The position numbers and the translations under genes are program-made. The notes under the pieces are model-generated. The model searched no databases and was not told where the DNA came from. It saw only the letters and a program-made list of their open reading frames with translations. Shown in pieces: positions 1 to 8,529 of a DNA stretch of 64,000 nucleotides (its first letter is position 1; the number at the start of each line of letters is the position of its first letter). This DNA is from Fructilactobacillus carniphilus (GTDB taxonomy: Bacteria > Bacillota > Bacilli > Lactobacillales > Lactobacillaceae): NCBI RefSeq assembly GCF_024029675.1, contig NZ_CP097121.1, positions 558,001 through 622,000 on the forward strand. The letters are read 5' to 3'.

Positions 1-344
1 ATCTTTTGAATCACGTGGGGGTGTCCAAATGGAATTTGGTCTCCTGGCAAGGTGACGTCAATCTTTTCTGCAGCTAATTTTTGATTCAAGGCCGCCGTTT
101 CTAAGGCCGATAGCTTCGTTTCTAGCGCAGTGGTTAATTCATCCCGAATCTGATTAGCTAGACTCCCTGCCGTTGGACGTTCTTCGACGGGTAACTTGGC
201 AATTCCGCGAAGTGTTTGGGTAATTGAACCCTTTTTCCCCAGAAGTTGCACCTTAATTTGGTTTAATTTCTTTTGATCGGTCGCAGCCTCAATCTGCTGC
301 AAACCATTGTCCTTAATCGTTTCTAACTCCGTTTGCAAACTCAT
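1..344 (-). CDS. pheS: Phenylalanyl-tRNA synthetase alpha subunit, N-terminal part
   Basis: Cut off by the window edge; about 114 N-terminal residues are present. They begin MSLQTELETIKDNGLQQIEA and continue through the region matching the helical tRNA-binding arm of bacterial PheS (motif LLGKKGSITQTLRGI). The enzyme charges tRNA-Phe as a heterotetramer with PheT, in the cytosol. The start is supported by the ribosome site AAAGGAGG just upstream. A T-box leader precedes it, so expression should respond to uncharged tRNA-Phe. The catalytic domain lies outside the window. Family call is by similarity to known PheS N-termini. Confidence 0.93.
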   Translation of the reverse strand, partial: MSLQTELETIKDNGLQQIEAATDQKKLNQIKVQLLGKKGSITQTLRGIAKLPVEERPTAGSLANQIRDELTTALETKLSALETAALNQKLAAEKIDVTLPGDQIPFGHPHVIQK

Positions 345-587
345 GGAAATCCTCCTTTAATTTTGTCCAGAAAAAAAGCTCCACCCCAGACCGGGACGAA
401 GCTTCGCGTTACCACCCAAATTCGTAGGTTTCCCTACGCACTCATTTGATGGATAACGATCACCAGTCGGACATTTTTCAGCATGATGCCTACAGCCACA
501 AGCGAATTCGGTTTCTTTGATCACTTTCAGCCTCCATGATCTCTCTGTCACAGTAGAAACTTACTACCTCTTTGACTATCGTAGTTA
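345..587 (-). promoter_or_regulatory. T-box leader of pheS (tRNA-Phe sensing riboswitch)
   Basis: On the minus strand the T-box core GGGTGGTAACGCG is present near 402-414. It is followed by a terminator hairpin ending in a run of seven T near 364-400. A candidate UUC (Phe) specifier lies near 505-515. Uncharged tRNA-Phe is expected to favour the antiterminator and let pheS be read. The specifier placement is inferred from the downstream gene and was not folded. Confidence 0.88.
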
Positions 588-592
588 CTAAA

Positions 593-621
593 AATATAAA
601 TCATTCTGGACAGTGGGTCAA
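593..621 (-). promoter_or_regulatory. Sigma-A promoter for the pheS leader
   Basis: TTGACC (616-621) and TATATT (593-598) are separated by 17 bases on the minus strand. The -35 box overlaps the stop codon of the upstream HxlR-type gene. Confidence 0.7.
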
Positions 622-962
622 GCTTCATCGTTGCCATTACACCATTTATCTGCCCAATCATGAGTGGCTTCCATTACCGGACGTAAATCTTGTCCTTTGG
701 GAGTTAAATCATACAAAATCAATGCTGAATCATCACTGGTCTTTCTAGTAACAATGTCATAACCCTGCAATTCCTTTAACCGGGCCGTTAGAACGCGATC
801 ACTACAATTAGGAACCTTTAAGGCTAGTTCTCCAAACCGGAGTGGTCCACTCACCAATAAAGATTGAATGATCATTCCGTTCCACTTGCGCCCTAAAATT
901 TGGAATGCTTCCTGAAAGCTAGCACATAAACAGGTTTCGTCCCTCATTCGTCTTTTTCCCAT
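618..962 (-). CDS. HxlR-family winged-helix transcriptional regulator
   Basis: About 114 residues with the HxlR layout. An N-terminal Cys-containing segment (ETCLCASF) is followed by the winged helix (LGRKWNGMIIQSLL, LRFGELALKVPNCSDRVL, LTARLKELQGYDIV) and LTPKGQDLRPV. Family members are small dimeric DNA-binding proteins, often sensing redox or electrophile stress through the N-terminal Cys. I chose the ATG at 962 (MGKRRMRD), 8 bases after AAGGAGG. An upstream in-frame TTG at 983 would put that ribosome site inside the gene. It lies directly downstream of the HD-domain gene and probably shares its transcript. Target unknown. Confidence 0.82.
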   Translation of the reverse strand: MGKRRMRDETCLCASFQEAFQILGRKWNGMIIQSLLVSGPLRFGELALKVPNCSDRVLTARLKELQGYDIVTRKTSDDSALILYDLTPKGQDLRPVMEATHDWADKWCNGNDEA

Positions 963-983
963 CGAAAGGGCCTCCTTAATCAA

Positions 984-1466
984 TTATTTTTTCAAAGCTT
1001 TTTTTACTTTACTTTCCAGTGGGGTCATAAATTCATTAACCGCCGCATAATCGTCTACCAAAGATACGATGACACTTTCCTTATACTTAGGCCGAGCCAA
1101 AGTTAACCCCCACATATGTTTCAAAATAATGTCTTCTTCTTTGGGAGTTAACTGGGTAATTTTTTTGGCATTTCTTAGCGCCACCCGGGGATGAATAAAG
1201 GCGTGACTTCCCACTGCAAACTTAGTCGTCCGCCAGTCGTAATAAAACAAGTCGTGCAACAAGCCCCCTCGAGCGGCTGCCCGGTAGTCCAGGTTCATTC
1301 GTTTGGCAATTCGATAACTTTCATAGGAAACATACAAGCAATGCTTTAAGCGCGTCGAATGATGATGTTGGGTATAGTTCGCTAGTTTTTGCACCGCGGG
1401 CGCTTCCAATAAATCCTGGACGCAACTCAAGTATTCCGGATCATTGCGCCAATCAGTTTTAGTCAT
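984..1466 (-). CDS. HD-domain phosphohydrolase
   Basis: 160 residues. Candidate metal ligands of the HD superfamily are visible: His42 in KHCLYVSYES, His71-Asp72 in GGLLHDLFYYD, and Asp139 in VSLVDDYAAVNEF. This resembles small YedJ-like HD proteins that hydrolyse phosphate esters, possibly nucleotides. The substrate is not deducible. It sits between a TrmH-type methyltransferase and an HxlR regulator on one strand with short gaps, so co-transcription is likely. Length suits a single HD domain. Confidence 0.78.
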   Translation of the reverse strand: MTKTDWRNDPEYLSCVQDLLEAPAVQKLANYTQHHHSTRLKHCLYVSYESYRIAKRMNLDYRAAARGGLLHDLFYYDWRTTKFAVGSHAFIHPRVALRNAKKITQLTPKEEDIILKHMWGLTLARPKYKESVIVSLVDDYAAVNEFMTPLESKVKKALKK

Positions 1467-1479
1467 TTTCTCACCTCGT

Positions 1480-2247
1480 TTAGTCCGCCTTAATGCGGAA
1501 CATGATTACAGCTGCAGCAATGGCAACGTTTAAAGACTCCGCGTGACCCTTAATTGGGATATACAAGTTCTTAGTTGTTTGCTGCAATAAGGAAGAATCC
1601 ATCCCATTGCCTTCATTGCCCATAATTAACGCAAAGTCCGACTGGGGATGAACCTCGCGATAATTAACCGCTGCGGGATTCAGCTCGGTTCCATAAACCG
1701 GTCGTTGCTTAGTGTGAAACCAGTCTAACACTACTTTTAAATCAGCTTCCACAACTTGAAGGTGAAACTGGCTCCCCTGCATGGCCCGTAAAACTTTTCC
1801 ATTATAAGGGCTCGCCGTTCCATTGCCGAAAACTACTCCGGCAAAACCAGCTGCATCAGCAGTCCTAACCATGGTTCCAATGTTACCTGGATCTTGTACT
1901 TGGTCTAACAATAACCAAGCGCCGTGATAATTCGGTTCAACCGCGGGCGCTTGCAGTTTACAAACCAGAAAAATTCCTTGAGGAGTTGTGGTTTCCCCCA
2001 ACTCTTGCGCGACTGCATCAGAAATCAGTGTCACTGGCCAACCGGTTAACTCTGAACCATGCTCTAAATCCTGATCGTCCGTCGCATAAATCATTTCAAT
2101 TTCAGCTGCCGGTAAGGACGCTAGTGCTTCTTGAACCAAGTGCCAACTCTCCAGTAAATAACGTTGTTGCTGTTTACGCCCCTTAGGAGTGGCTAATTTT
2201 TTGAGTTGCTTAATTTGTTGGTTGTGTTTCGAATTAATTCGTTCCAT
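1480..2247 (-). CDS. TrmH/SpoU-family RNA 2'-O-methyltransferase
   Basis: 255 residues. The N-terminal substrate-binding part (about 1-100) is followed by the SPOUT methyltransferase fold. Its three motifs are present: LDQVQDPGNIGTMVRTADAAG near 114, IMGNEGNGM near 209, and IPIKGHAESLNVAIAAAVIMF at the C-terminus. Family members transfer a methyl group from SAM to ribose 2'-OH in 23S rRNA or tRNA using a knotted dimer. It is closest in layout to the B. subtilis YsgA group. It is divergent from yidC2, with about 155 bases between the two. Confidence 0.88.
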   Translation of the reverse strand: MERINSKHNQQIKQLKKLATPKGRKQQQRYLLESWHLVQEALASLPAAEIEMIYATDDQDLEHGSELTGWPVTLISDAVAQELGETTTPQGIFLVCKLQAPAVEPNYHGAWLLLDQVQDPGNIGTMVRTADAAGFAGVVFGNGTASPYNGKVLRAMQGSQFHLQVVEADLKVVLDWFHTKQRPVYGTELNPAAVNYREVHPQSDFALIMGNEGNGMDSSLLQQTTKNLYIPIKGHAESLNVAIAAAVIMFRIKAD

Positions 2248-2402
2248 TTTTAATCACCACTCGCTCGCTTATTAACGTCATTTTATCACATTCCCGAAAA
2301 AAGGTTGTAGTTAACTTCCGCTGCACCTAGTGAGTTTGATTGAAGTTCGCTGGGGTTTAGGTTAGTATAAGAGCTATGATTGAAACCAAAGGAGTAAGTT
2401 AA

Positions 2403-3335
2403 ATGAAAAAAGGAAAAAAACTAGCGTTACTAGGCTTAGCTGGTCTCGCTGCTTTCACTTTGTCTGGGTGTGTACAGACTGATGCACACGGAAAGCCATA
2501 CGGGTTTGTTTATGACTATCTAGCTGTTCCTGGGCAACACGTCATGGATTGGCTAGCGCAGTACGTGGGCGGTTACGGTTGGTCCTTAATTGTGATTACC
2601 GTTGTGGTTAGACTCTTGTTATTACCTATGATGGTTAGTCAGGTGAAGAAGTCAACCGTGCAACAAGAAAAAATGGCGCTGGTCAAGCCTCAACTCACCA
2701 AGTTACAACAACTGATGAAAAATGCCAAGACCCAACAAGAGCAAGTGGAATTAAACCAACAAATGATGCGCTTATACAAGGACAATAACATCAGCATGAC
2801 TGGTGGCATTGGGTGTCTTCCCCTTTTAATTCAGTTACCAGTGTTTGCCGCTCTGTATGCGGCCATTCGGTACTCACCAGAGTTATCCCACACGGTTTTC
2901 ATGGGGATTCAATTGGGACAAAAGAGTTTATTACTTGCCATTTTGTCCTTGGTTGTTTATGGAATTCAAGGTTACTTGTCCATGCTCGGTATGCCCAAGG
3001 ATCAACGGAAGCAAATGGGCTTCATGATGCTAATCAGTCCCATTATGATTTTCTTCGTAACCATGTCTTCTCCAGCCGGATTAGGAATCTACTTCTTCAT
3101 TGGTGGACTCTTCGCTATCTTACAACAACTAATCGTTAATGCTTACCGACCTAAAATCGTGGCTCAGGTTAATGCCGAAGCCAAGCGTAATCCCCCGAAA
3201 GTGGTCGTTCCAGATGAAATTGTTAAGGAAGAAGATCAGATTGAAACGGAAGAAAAAGCCGAAAATAGAGAACCACAAGCAAGTCCGCACCATCACCGCA
3301 ATCAAAATAAACAACGTCATCACCATGATGAATAA
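2403..3335 (+). CDS. yidC2: Membrane protein insertase YidC2 (lipoprotein form)
   Basis: 310 residues. A lipoprotein signal ends in the lipobox LSGC (Cys23). The conserved 60KD_IMP core follows, with five predicted membrane segments between about 55 and 250 (GYGWSLIVITVVVRLLLLPM, GGIGCLPLLIQLPVFAALYAA). The hydrophilic groove Arg is probably the one in VVRLLLLP. The cytosolic tail is unusual: acidic first (EEDQIETEEKAE), then His-rich and basic (HHHRNQNKQRHHHDE). YidC inserts and folds membrane proteins alone or with Sec; YidC2-type tails bind ribosomes. In relatives an acylphosphatase gene often lies between trmH and yidC2; none is seen here. Confidence 0.93.
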   Translation: MKKGKKLALLGLAGLAAFTLSGCVQTDAHGKPYGFVYDYLAVPGQHVMDWLAQYVGGYGWSLIVITVVVRLLLLPMMVSQVKKSTVQQEKMALVKPQLTKLQQLMKNAKTQQEQVELNQQMMRLYKDNNISMTGGIGCLPLLIQLPVFAALYAAIRYSPELSHTVFMGIQLGQKSLLLAILSLVVYGIQGYLSMLGMPKDQRKQMGFMMLISPIMIFFVTMSSPAGLGIYFFIGGLFAILQQLIVNAYRPKIVAQVNAEAKRNPPKVVVPDEIVKEEDQIETEEKAENREPQASPHHHRNQNKQRHHHDE

Positions 3336-3337
3336 AA

Positions 3338-3373
3338 AAAGTCGCTCCCACTGGGAACGACTTTTTTATTTTA
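3338..3373. terminator. Bidirectional terminator between yidC2 and the BI-1 gene
   Basis: The hairpin AAAAAGTCGCTCCC-ACT-GGGAACGACTTTTTT has A and T runs on both sides, so it can end both converging transcripts. Confidence 0.88.
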
Positions 3374-3386
3374 ATTATAACCAAAA

Positions 3387-4088
3387 CTAATTGTTATTGT
3401 TTTGACCCATTCCGATTAATTCAACCAGAATTTCAAACAAGTTCAAGACATCCAGGTAAATGTTTAAAGCACCTAAAGTACTAAATTTTTCTAACTGAGC
3501 TTCTGAACTAACTTGGTTCGCAAACCGTTTTACACTTTGCGTATCTATAATGATGTAGAAAGCAAATATGACTAACATGACCACATCGATTAACAAGTAC
3601 AATCCCGGAACCCGAATGAAGGCCGCCACAACTGAAAGAATAATGGCAGCTAACAGACCCCAGAACAGATAGATGGACATCGGAATGTAATCCTTTTTGG
3701 TGTGATTAGCGTAGTACGTTAACCCTCCAAACATAACAGCCGTTGCTAACATGGCTAGCCCAATCGTGTTGATGTTGTAAATCACCAACAATGGACTCAC
3801 CGAAACTCCAAACAACACCGTCATCGTGTAATAAATTGCATTGGCGGTAGACGGACTTGATTTCTCGTTACTAATTGAACGAGATAGCATAAACATTAGT
3901 CCTAACATGATCACTAGGAAAATCAAAGAAGTTCCTAATCCCATTGACATAATAAAGCTACGCATGAACGTGGCCATAAAAGCCATTACTAATCCAGTAA
4001 TGATAAGTCCAATCGTTACTTTTTGGTAAGTTTTCGCGATCAAACGTTGTGCTAGATCTTGGGTGTTACCCAAAATTTCACCATTCAT
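3387..4088 (-). CDS. Bax inhibitor-1 family membrane protein (YccA/YbhL type)
   Basis: 233 residues with seven predicted membrane helices and little else. The BI-1/UPF0005 signature is seen: TYQKVTIGLIITGLVMAF near the start and FAFYIIIDTQSVKRFA near residue 180. The C-terminus is the typical short polar tail (VELIGMGQNNNN). Family members are proton-sensitive cation-leak channels; the bacterial role is poorly defined. It stands alone, converging on yidC2 with a shared terminator, and has the ribosome site AAGGGAGG before ATG. Confidence 0.88.
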   Translation of the reverse strand: MNGEILGNTQDLAQRLIAKTYQKVTIGLIITGLVMAFMATFMRSFIMSMGLGTSLIFLVIMLGLMFMLSRSISNEKSSPSTANAIYYTMTVLFGVSVSPLLVIYNINTIGLAMLATAVMFGGLTYYANHTKKDYIPMSIYLFWGLLAAIILSVVAAFIRVPGLYLLIDVVMLVIFAFYIIIDTQSVKRFANQVSSEAQLEKFSTLGALNIYLDVLNLFEILVELIGMGQNNNN

Positions 4089-4168
4089 AGTGAAACCTCC
4101 CTTTTAGTTGTAATAATTAAATTGTACCACATTTGCTGGTAAAACAGTTACTTTTAAAGCCTGTCTTG

Positions 4169-5599
4169 CTACCCCCAGCGGGCTTGCAGCGTCGCTAGTG
4201 AGGTTTTATCCGTAACTGTCATTTCCTGCTCTGAATTAGGCTGAACGGTAAGTGTAGTCGGTGATTCAACCACAAACGGAATTCCCGTCTGTGATAAATA
4301 GCGATATTGAGAAATCAACTCCGGCGCAATCTCTAAGAATTGCTGCTCCAATGGTGCCTGCATCCGAATTTGCTTGAACCGTTCTCCCTGTCGAAATCCA
4401 AATTCAATTAGAGAATTGTCCTTAATCTCTTTTGCCAACTTGGCTCCCGTGGTTCTTAACGGATCATTAATTTGTTCCTGCACTAAATCTAATGCTACTT
4501 GTAACTCTGAAGCATTCTGAAGTCGATCCAACACCGATTGTAATTGGTCAATTAAGCGTTGGGCTTGCAAGTGTAATTCAGCTGGCAAAGGCATCGTCGG
4601 ATCAGCCATGGCCACCTGCTGATTAGCATTGGCGGCTTGTTGCAACGTCTCCACATTCCAATCACGCGGAAAGAGAATCCCTGCTACCATCAGTAGTTTG
4701 ACAAACTGTAACGTGGTTAGCTGCAGCCCATCCAGTGCAAACGGATCATCATCCAGCACGCGTAATTCCAAGTATTGAATCCCAGTGTCCAGAATCGTAT
4801 CTAAATCATCACTACCCTTTAATCGAACCGGTCCATAAAATTCACTAGGAGCAAATAACTGTCCCGTCTTAATGGCGTCCGCTTGTTCCTGAATGAAGCC
4901 GGTCAGCGTATTATACTCAATGTGAACGTCCGGTAAATTAGCAAATCCCTTCTGACTGGCTCGAATTGATCTAACCGGTGGTTGGAGGCCAGTTTGATTT
5001 TCATCTAAGGGACTTGCTCCGTATAAATACGTTAACAGCCAACGGAACCCTACCAAATGCTGGGTAATTTGAAACAATAATTGATTCTTCGCCGTCGTAA
5101 AATTATCTAAATGCTGTTGTTTCTGATACCACGTCACAATCGCTGGGTCCGGCGAATAACTAACGTGAATCCCACACATGATGTGGCGTAACGGTCCGTA
5201 TTTGGCCAATAATAAATCACGATAACCCTGATACCATTCCCGCTTAAAGGTTTGTTCTAAAAAGGTTACGTCAGCTGCTTGCAACCGAGGTGGCATGGAT
5301 AACGGCCACACAATTTCATGGGGCTGCAACTGTTCGTTTAGCAGTTGCTGTAAATTATGAAGTTGATTCGTAACCCCCACGAGCCGGTGATGCGGAGCCG
5401 TAATTAGTTCCTCCATACTTTCAGAAAAATCAGTTTGAAAATAAGGTTGGTGACGCCGATTACCTAGTTGCTGCGGATGATCAAACTGAGACAGACTTTG
5501 CCGGTCTTGATCAACGCGATGCTCTTCAATCTCAATCCCCATTTGACCCTTAAACAATAACTGCACCAACGACTGATTTGCTTGATTTACTTGCGTCAT
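4169..5599 (-). CDS. gshA: Glutamate-cysteine ligase (stand-alone GshA type)
   Basis: 476 residues. It matches the ligase half of bifunctional GshF: GIEIEEHRV at 21-29, FSESMEELITAPH at 59-71, VWPLSMPP at 98-105, GIHVSYS near 195, then LDTGIQYLELRVLDDDPFA. It joins Glu and Cys with ATP to give gamma-glutamylcysteine. GshF is about 750 residues with a C-terminal ATP-grasp domain; that domain is absent here and no gshB is in the window. The product may therefore be gamma-glutamylcysteine or other gamma-glutamyl dipeptides, as known for lactobacilli. It is monocistronic, with its own promoter and a leader of about 115 bases. Confidence 0.9.
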   Translation of the reverse strand: MTQVNQANQSLVQLLFKGQMGIEIEEHRVDQDRQSLSQFDHPQQLGNRRHQPYFQTDFSESMEELITAPHHRLVGVTNQLHNLQQLLNEQLQPHEIVWPLSMPPRLQAADVTFLEQTFKREWYQGYRDLLLAKYGPLRHIMCGIHVSYSPDPAIVTWYQKQQHLDNFTTAKNQLLFQITQHLVGFRWLLTYLYGASPLDENQTGLQPPVRSIRASQKGFANLPDVHIEYNTLTGFIQEQADAIKTGQLFAPSEFYGPVRLKGSDDLDTILDTGIQYLELRVLDDDPFALDGLQLTTLQFVKLLMVAGILFPRDWNVETLQQAANANQQVAMADPTMPLPAELHLQAQRLIDQLQSVLDRLQNASELQVALDLVQEQINDPLRTTGAKLAKEIKDNSLIEFGFRQGERFKQIRMQAPLEQQFLEIAPELISQYRYLSQTGIPFVVESPTTLTVQPNSEQEMTVTDKTSLATLQARWG

Positions 5600-5623
5600 A
5601 ACTTCCTGCTTTCACCTTCGTAT

Positions 5624-5643
5624 TTCGTAAGTCGGCTTACAAA
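5624..5643 (-). promoter_or_regulatory. Leader hairpin upstream of gshA
   Basis: Minus-strand TTTGTAAG-CCGA-CTTACGAA forms an 8-bp stem with a four-base loop, 25 bases before the gshA start. Just upstream in the leader is CCUCCUU, identical to the anti-Shine-Dalgarno core. A regulatory role is a guess. Confidence 0.35.
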
Positions 5644-5722
5644 GTTTGAAGGAGGTTAAATTTGAATAACGAAATTAGCACTAAAAACGAAGCACAAACC
5701 TCACTTATTTTTAGTTACCCGT

Positions 5723-5750
5723 ATTCTAGCAAAGGACCTTTGAAAGTCAA
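5723..5750 (-). promoter_or_regulatory. Sigma-A promoter for gshA
   Basis: TTGACT (5745-5750) and TAGAAT (5723-5728) are spaced by 16 bases on the minus strand. The transcript would start near 5716. Confidence 0.72.
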
Positions 5751-5760
5751 GCTGCACCAT

Positions 5761-5802
5761 AAAAAAAGAACCAAGAAAACCCATGGTGTTTTCTTGGTTC
5801 TA
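5761..5802 (-). terminator. Terminator after rpmF
   Basis: Minus-strand hairpin GAACCAAGAAAAC-ACCATGG-GTTTTCTTGGTTC followed by seven T. Confidence 0.9.
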
Positions 5803-5811
5803 ATCAATTAA

Positions 5812-5994
5812 TTAGTTGTTCTTTTGTGCAACGACTTCTTTGCCGTTGTAGTAGCCACAGCTAGGGCAAACGTAGTGAGACTTACGTAATTCACCACAGT
5901 TAGGACATGGACTCATGCCTGGCACTGTCAGTTTAATGTGTCCCCGACGCATATCTCTTCTTGCTTTAGAAGTTTTTCTCTTTGGTACAGCCAT
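5812..5994 (-). CDS. rpmF: 50S ribosomal protein L32
   Basis: 60 residues, the usual length. It begins [17 protein letters not shown], and the zinc ribbon is intact: Cys30-x2-Cys33 and Cys43-x2-Cys46. This is therefore the zinc-binding form rather than the Cys-less paralogue some Firmicutes carry. It is a structural protein of the large subunit. It lies 41 bases after yceD, the conserved partner in many bacteria, and ends at a strong terminator. Translation starts after AGGGAGG. Confidence 0.98.
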   Translation of the reverse strand: MAVPKRKTSKARRDMRRGHIKLTVPGMSPCPNCGELRKSHYVCPSCGYYNGKEVVAQKNN

Positions 5995-6035
5995 TAGTAA
6001 TAACCTCCCTTTAATTAATTTCCACTAGTGAATTT

Positions 6036-6590
6036 TTAAGCCTTGTCGTCATCATCCGCATAAAACTGTTTCAGATTAGCAAGACGTGGATCAACTTGAT
6101 TAGATTCCTCATGCTGATGTTTGTAATCAGCTTCAGAAATTACTTCCCAGTCGTCACCGGTTGGCATTGATGCCCCAGCTTGTTCGTCTGGGGAAAGTAA
6201 TTGCATCGGAATCTGAATAATTACATTATCTGCCACTGCCTTATTAAAATCAACCTCGCCATCGTCATCAACTTTAATCACGACGACATCGTTTTCGTAA
6301 CGATCTAAGGCTGCTTTTGTATTAACATAAACTTCTGTAAAGTGAAATTTAAGTGGCAATTTAAATGGAGTTAAGGAACGTGACGATGGAACGGTAACCG
6401 ATCCTTGCACGTCCGCATCCACAATTACGTCACCATGATCAGCCACCGCAGAAACATTCACCGTAAACGGCGTAGCATCCAAAATTTCATCCGGATACCG
6501 GGTCGTTAAATCGGACTTTAGATCCAATTCACCCTGTTCCTCAAACGGTGCCTTTTGATAGCTTTGTAATTTTTCAAAGGACCATTTCAT
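6036..6590 (-). CDS. yceD: YceD/DUF177 family protein
   Basis: 184 residues. It has the DUF177 beginning (MKWSFEKLQSYQ), a central beta-rich part (VDADVQGSVTVPSSRSL) and an acidic tail (YADDDDKA). YceD is linked to large-subunit rRNA maturation and is almost always encoded next to rpmF, as here. The four-Cys pattern seen in some family members is missing; there is no Cys at all. Gene order and length support the call; the biochemical role is known only in outline. Confidence 0.88.
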   Translation of the reverse strand: MKWSFEKLQSYQKAPFEEQGELDLKSDLTTRYPDEILDATPFTVNVSAVADHGDVIVDADVQGSVTVPSSRSLTPFKLPLKFHFTEVYVNTKAALDRYENDVVVIKVDDDGEVDFNKAVADNVIIQIPMQLLSPDEQAGASMPTGDDWEVISEADYKHQHEESNQVDPRLANLKQFYADDDDKA

Positions 6591-6649
6591 GTAAATCCCT
6601 CCAATGCAACAATCCCAATTATACTGATAATAAAAATCGATGTCAAGGT

Positions 6650-7795
6650 CTACTCCTTGATAGCTTCCATTCTAATCACAGAGCGACGCCGATCCTGAAC
6701 CACCCCGGTAACCAGTTCCGTAATTAATCCCGCTCGGTTTTCCAGTTGCAGTTCGTTTTCTAAAAATGATTTCGTCGCCGTGGTAATCAACGGAATGGAC
6801 AACTGTTTTTTGAGTGAGTGCAGATAACCTTGCCCGGCCGTAGACATCCCTAGAATCCTCAGGACTGGTTGATAATCAGCCACGGCGGTTGTTTGGTAGT
6901 TTAATAAGATATTCGTACACAAGCGTTGCAACCGCGGATAAGTGTATCGTTTGGTTTTAATCAACTCCAGAAACTCGGCAAAGGAATGAGTAGCTACAAC
7001 TGCCCGTTTGATTCGATGCTCAAGCCCTTCTGTCATTTGATAAATGGTCCGTAATTCAGTTAACGAGTGAGAATTAATGGCATACTTCAGGTACGACCAA
7101 TATTGCTCCCACGTAACGGGTTGAGCCGTGGCCATTAACCGGACGGTGGCCGCTGGCACACTAGTTAGATAGTCCCGATTCTCTGCCAACATGGCTTTTC
7201 GAATCGCCGTTCCACTGGAAATCGTGGCATGTAGATCCTGTTCTTGATGCCCGCTCACCCGTCGTTTGATGGGGACTAATTGCAACGAAGCATTGTGTGC
7301 CGCCAACGCCTGCGAATACCAAAAGCCAAGGGTGTCGTTGGGTTCCGTCAGTTCAATTCCCAGTTCGCGTTGCAGAGCTTGTTGAAACGCCTGGGGAAAG
7401 GAACGGTGATGATCTGCAAATTCCGCTCCACTGGGTTGCACTTGCTGCTGCGTAAATTGATTAAAATCCCAATCAGCATGTTCACAGCCAAAGGCCAAAT
7501 AGTCACAATCCAGCGCTTGGACCAGTTCGACTGCATTCTTAGCAAACAAATGAGCGGGTTGAACGGCAGCTACCGCCGGCAATTCCACTACTAAATCAAT
7601 CCCACCGGCCAATGCCATTTTCGTCCGCGTCCACTTATCAAAAATAGCTGGCTCCCCTCGTTGGGTCCAATTACCACTCATGATCGCCACGGTGACATCC
7701 GCCTGCGTTCGTTGCTGAGCTTGTTGTAACTGGTACAAATGCCCGTTATGAAAGGGAACGTATTCAGCAATAATTGCTACGGCCGTTGGTTTCAT
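6650..7795 (-). CDS. tmcAL: tRNA(Met) cytidine acetate ligase (YlbM type)
   Basis: 381 residues. The nucleotidyltransferase fold starts at the N-terminus with AIIAEYVPFHNGH, where HNGH (16-19) is the HxGH adenylation motif. SGNWTQRGEP and DKWTRTKMALAGG follow, typical of YlbM. TmcAL activates acetate with ATP and forms N4-acetylcytidine at the wobble base of elongator tRNA-Met. The usual Asn in EYNPFHNGH is Val here, a small oddity. It overlaps the preceding yqeM gene by 4 bases, so translation is probably coupled, and it is the last gene of the yqe block. Confidence 0.88.
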   Translation of the reverse strand: MKPTAVAIIAEYVPFHNGHLYQLQQAQQRTQADVTVAIMSGNWTQRGEPAIFDKWTRTKMALAGGIDLVVELPAVAAVQPAHLFAKNAVELVQALDCDYLAFGCEHADWDFNQFTQQQVQPSGAEFADHHRSFPQAFQQALQRELGIELTEPNDTLGFWYSQALAAHNASLQLVPIKRRVSGHQEQDLHATISSGTAIRKAMLAENRDYLTSVPAATVRLMATAQPVTWEQYWSYLKYAINSHSLTELRTIYQMTEGLEHRIKRAVVATHSFAEFLELIKTKRYTYPRLQRLCTNILLNYQTTAVADYQPVLRILGMSTAGQGYLHSLKKQLSIPLITTATKSFLENELQLENRAGLITELVTGVVQDRRRSVIRMEAIKE

Positions 7796-8526
7796 GATTT
7801 AACTCCATGGAAAAACCACCGGGTGGTCTGATCTGTAACCGGTTGTTTCCCAAAGTTGGCACTAACCGTAACGTTGGTAAACCCGGCAGAATGTAAAGCT
7901 TGTCGATATGCTTCTAGTTCATAGGTTCGTTCGTAATGAGTTTCAGAATAAGACTGGTAGGCATCTAAATCTGCTTGATACAAGAAAAAGGTCAAATCAT
8001 GCTCCACCGAATGTGGCCATTCCCCAGCGTAAGTGGTCCACATAAAGGATTGCTCCTCATCCTGATAGTTATACATATATCCTGGGTACTTAACATCAGT
8101 TTGGTACGGGGTAATCACATCAAAGCAAAACTGGCCACCGGTGACCAGATGCTGAGCAACTTGCTGGAAAGCCTGGGTAACTTCATCTAAATCAGCTAGG
8201 TAACACAGAGAATCATCAAAACAGGTCACCGCATCAAATTGACCCAAGCCATCCAAAGCTAACATATTGAGTTGAAACAACGGAATTTCTAAATCAGCTG
8301 CCTCAGCATGTTGATTAGCCAAAGTGAGCATCTCACTCGACAAATCGGCCCCCGCTACCGCATAGCCAGCTTGGCCTAACAACACCAGTAAACGACCCGT
8401 ACCACAAGCAAGGTCCAAAACGTTCGCACCAGGTTGCACGTATTTTTGCAGATAATTCACCCACTGGGGATATAGGTCGTTGTCAAACAACTGATCATAA
8501 AAAGTGGCAAACTGACTGTAAATCAT
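7792..8526 (-). CDS. yqeM: Class I SAM-dependent methyltransferase YqeM
   Basis: 244 residues of Rossmann-type methyltransferase. Motif I is VLDLACGTGRLL at 36-47, motif II is AGADLSSEML, and the region VTCFDDSLCYL follows. The position between rsfS and tmcAL matches B. subtilis yqeM. The substrate is unknown; a role in RNA or ribosome modification is suggested only by the neighbours. It overlaps the next gene by 4 bases and follows rsfS by 3, so it is part of one transcript. Confidence 0.84.
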   Translation of the reverse strand: MIYSQFATFYDQLFDNDLYPQWVNYLQKYVQPGANVLDLACGTGRLLVLLGQAGYAVAGADLSSEMLTLANQHAEAADLEIPLFQLNMLALDGLGQFDAVTCFDDSLCYLADLDEVTQAFQQVAQHLVTGGQFCFDVITPYQTDVKYPGYMYNYQDEEQSFMWTTYAGEWPHSVEHDLTFFLYQADLDAYQSYSETHYERTYELEAYRQALHSAGFTNVTVSANFGKQPVTDQTTRWFFHGVKS

Positions 8527-8529
8527 TGC

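Noticed and set aside
5662..5811. Plus-strand 49-codon frame with TTG start after AAGGAGG
   Set aside because: It runs antisense through the gshA leader and promoter and the rpmF terminator. The ribosome-like site is the complement of CCUCCUU in that leader. No protein-like composition.
7280..7594. 104-codon plus-strand frame opposite tmcAL
   Set aside because: Antisense shadow without ribosome site or family resemblance.
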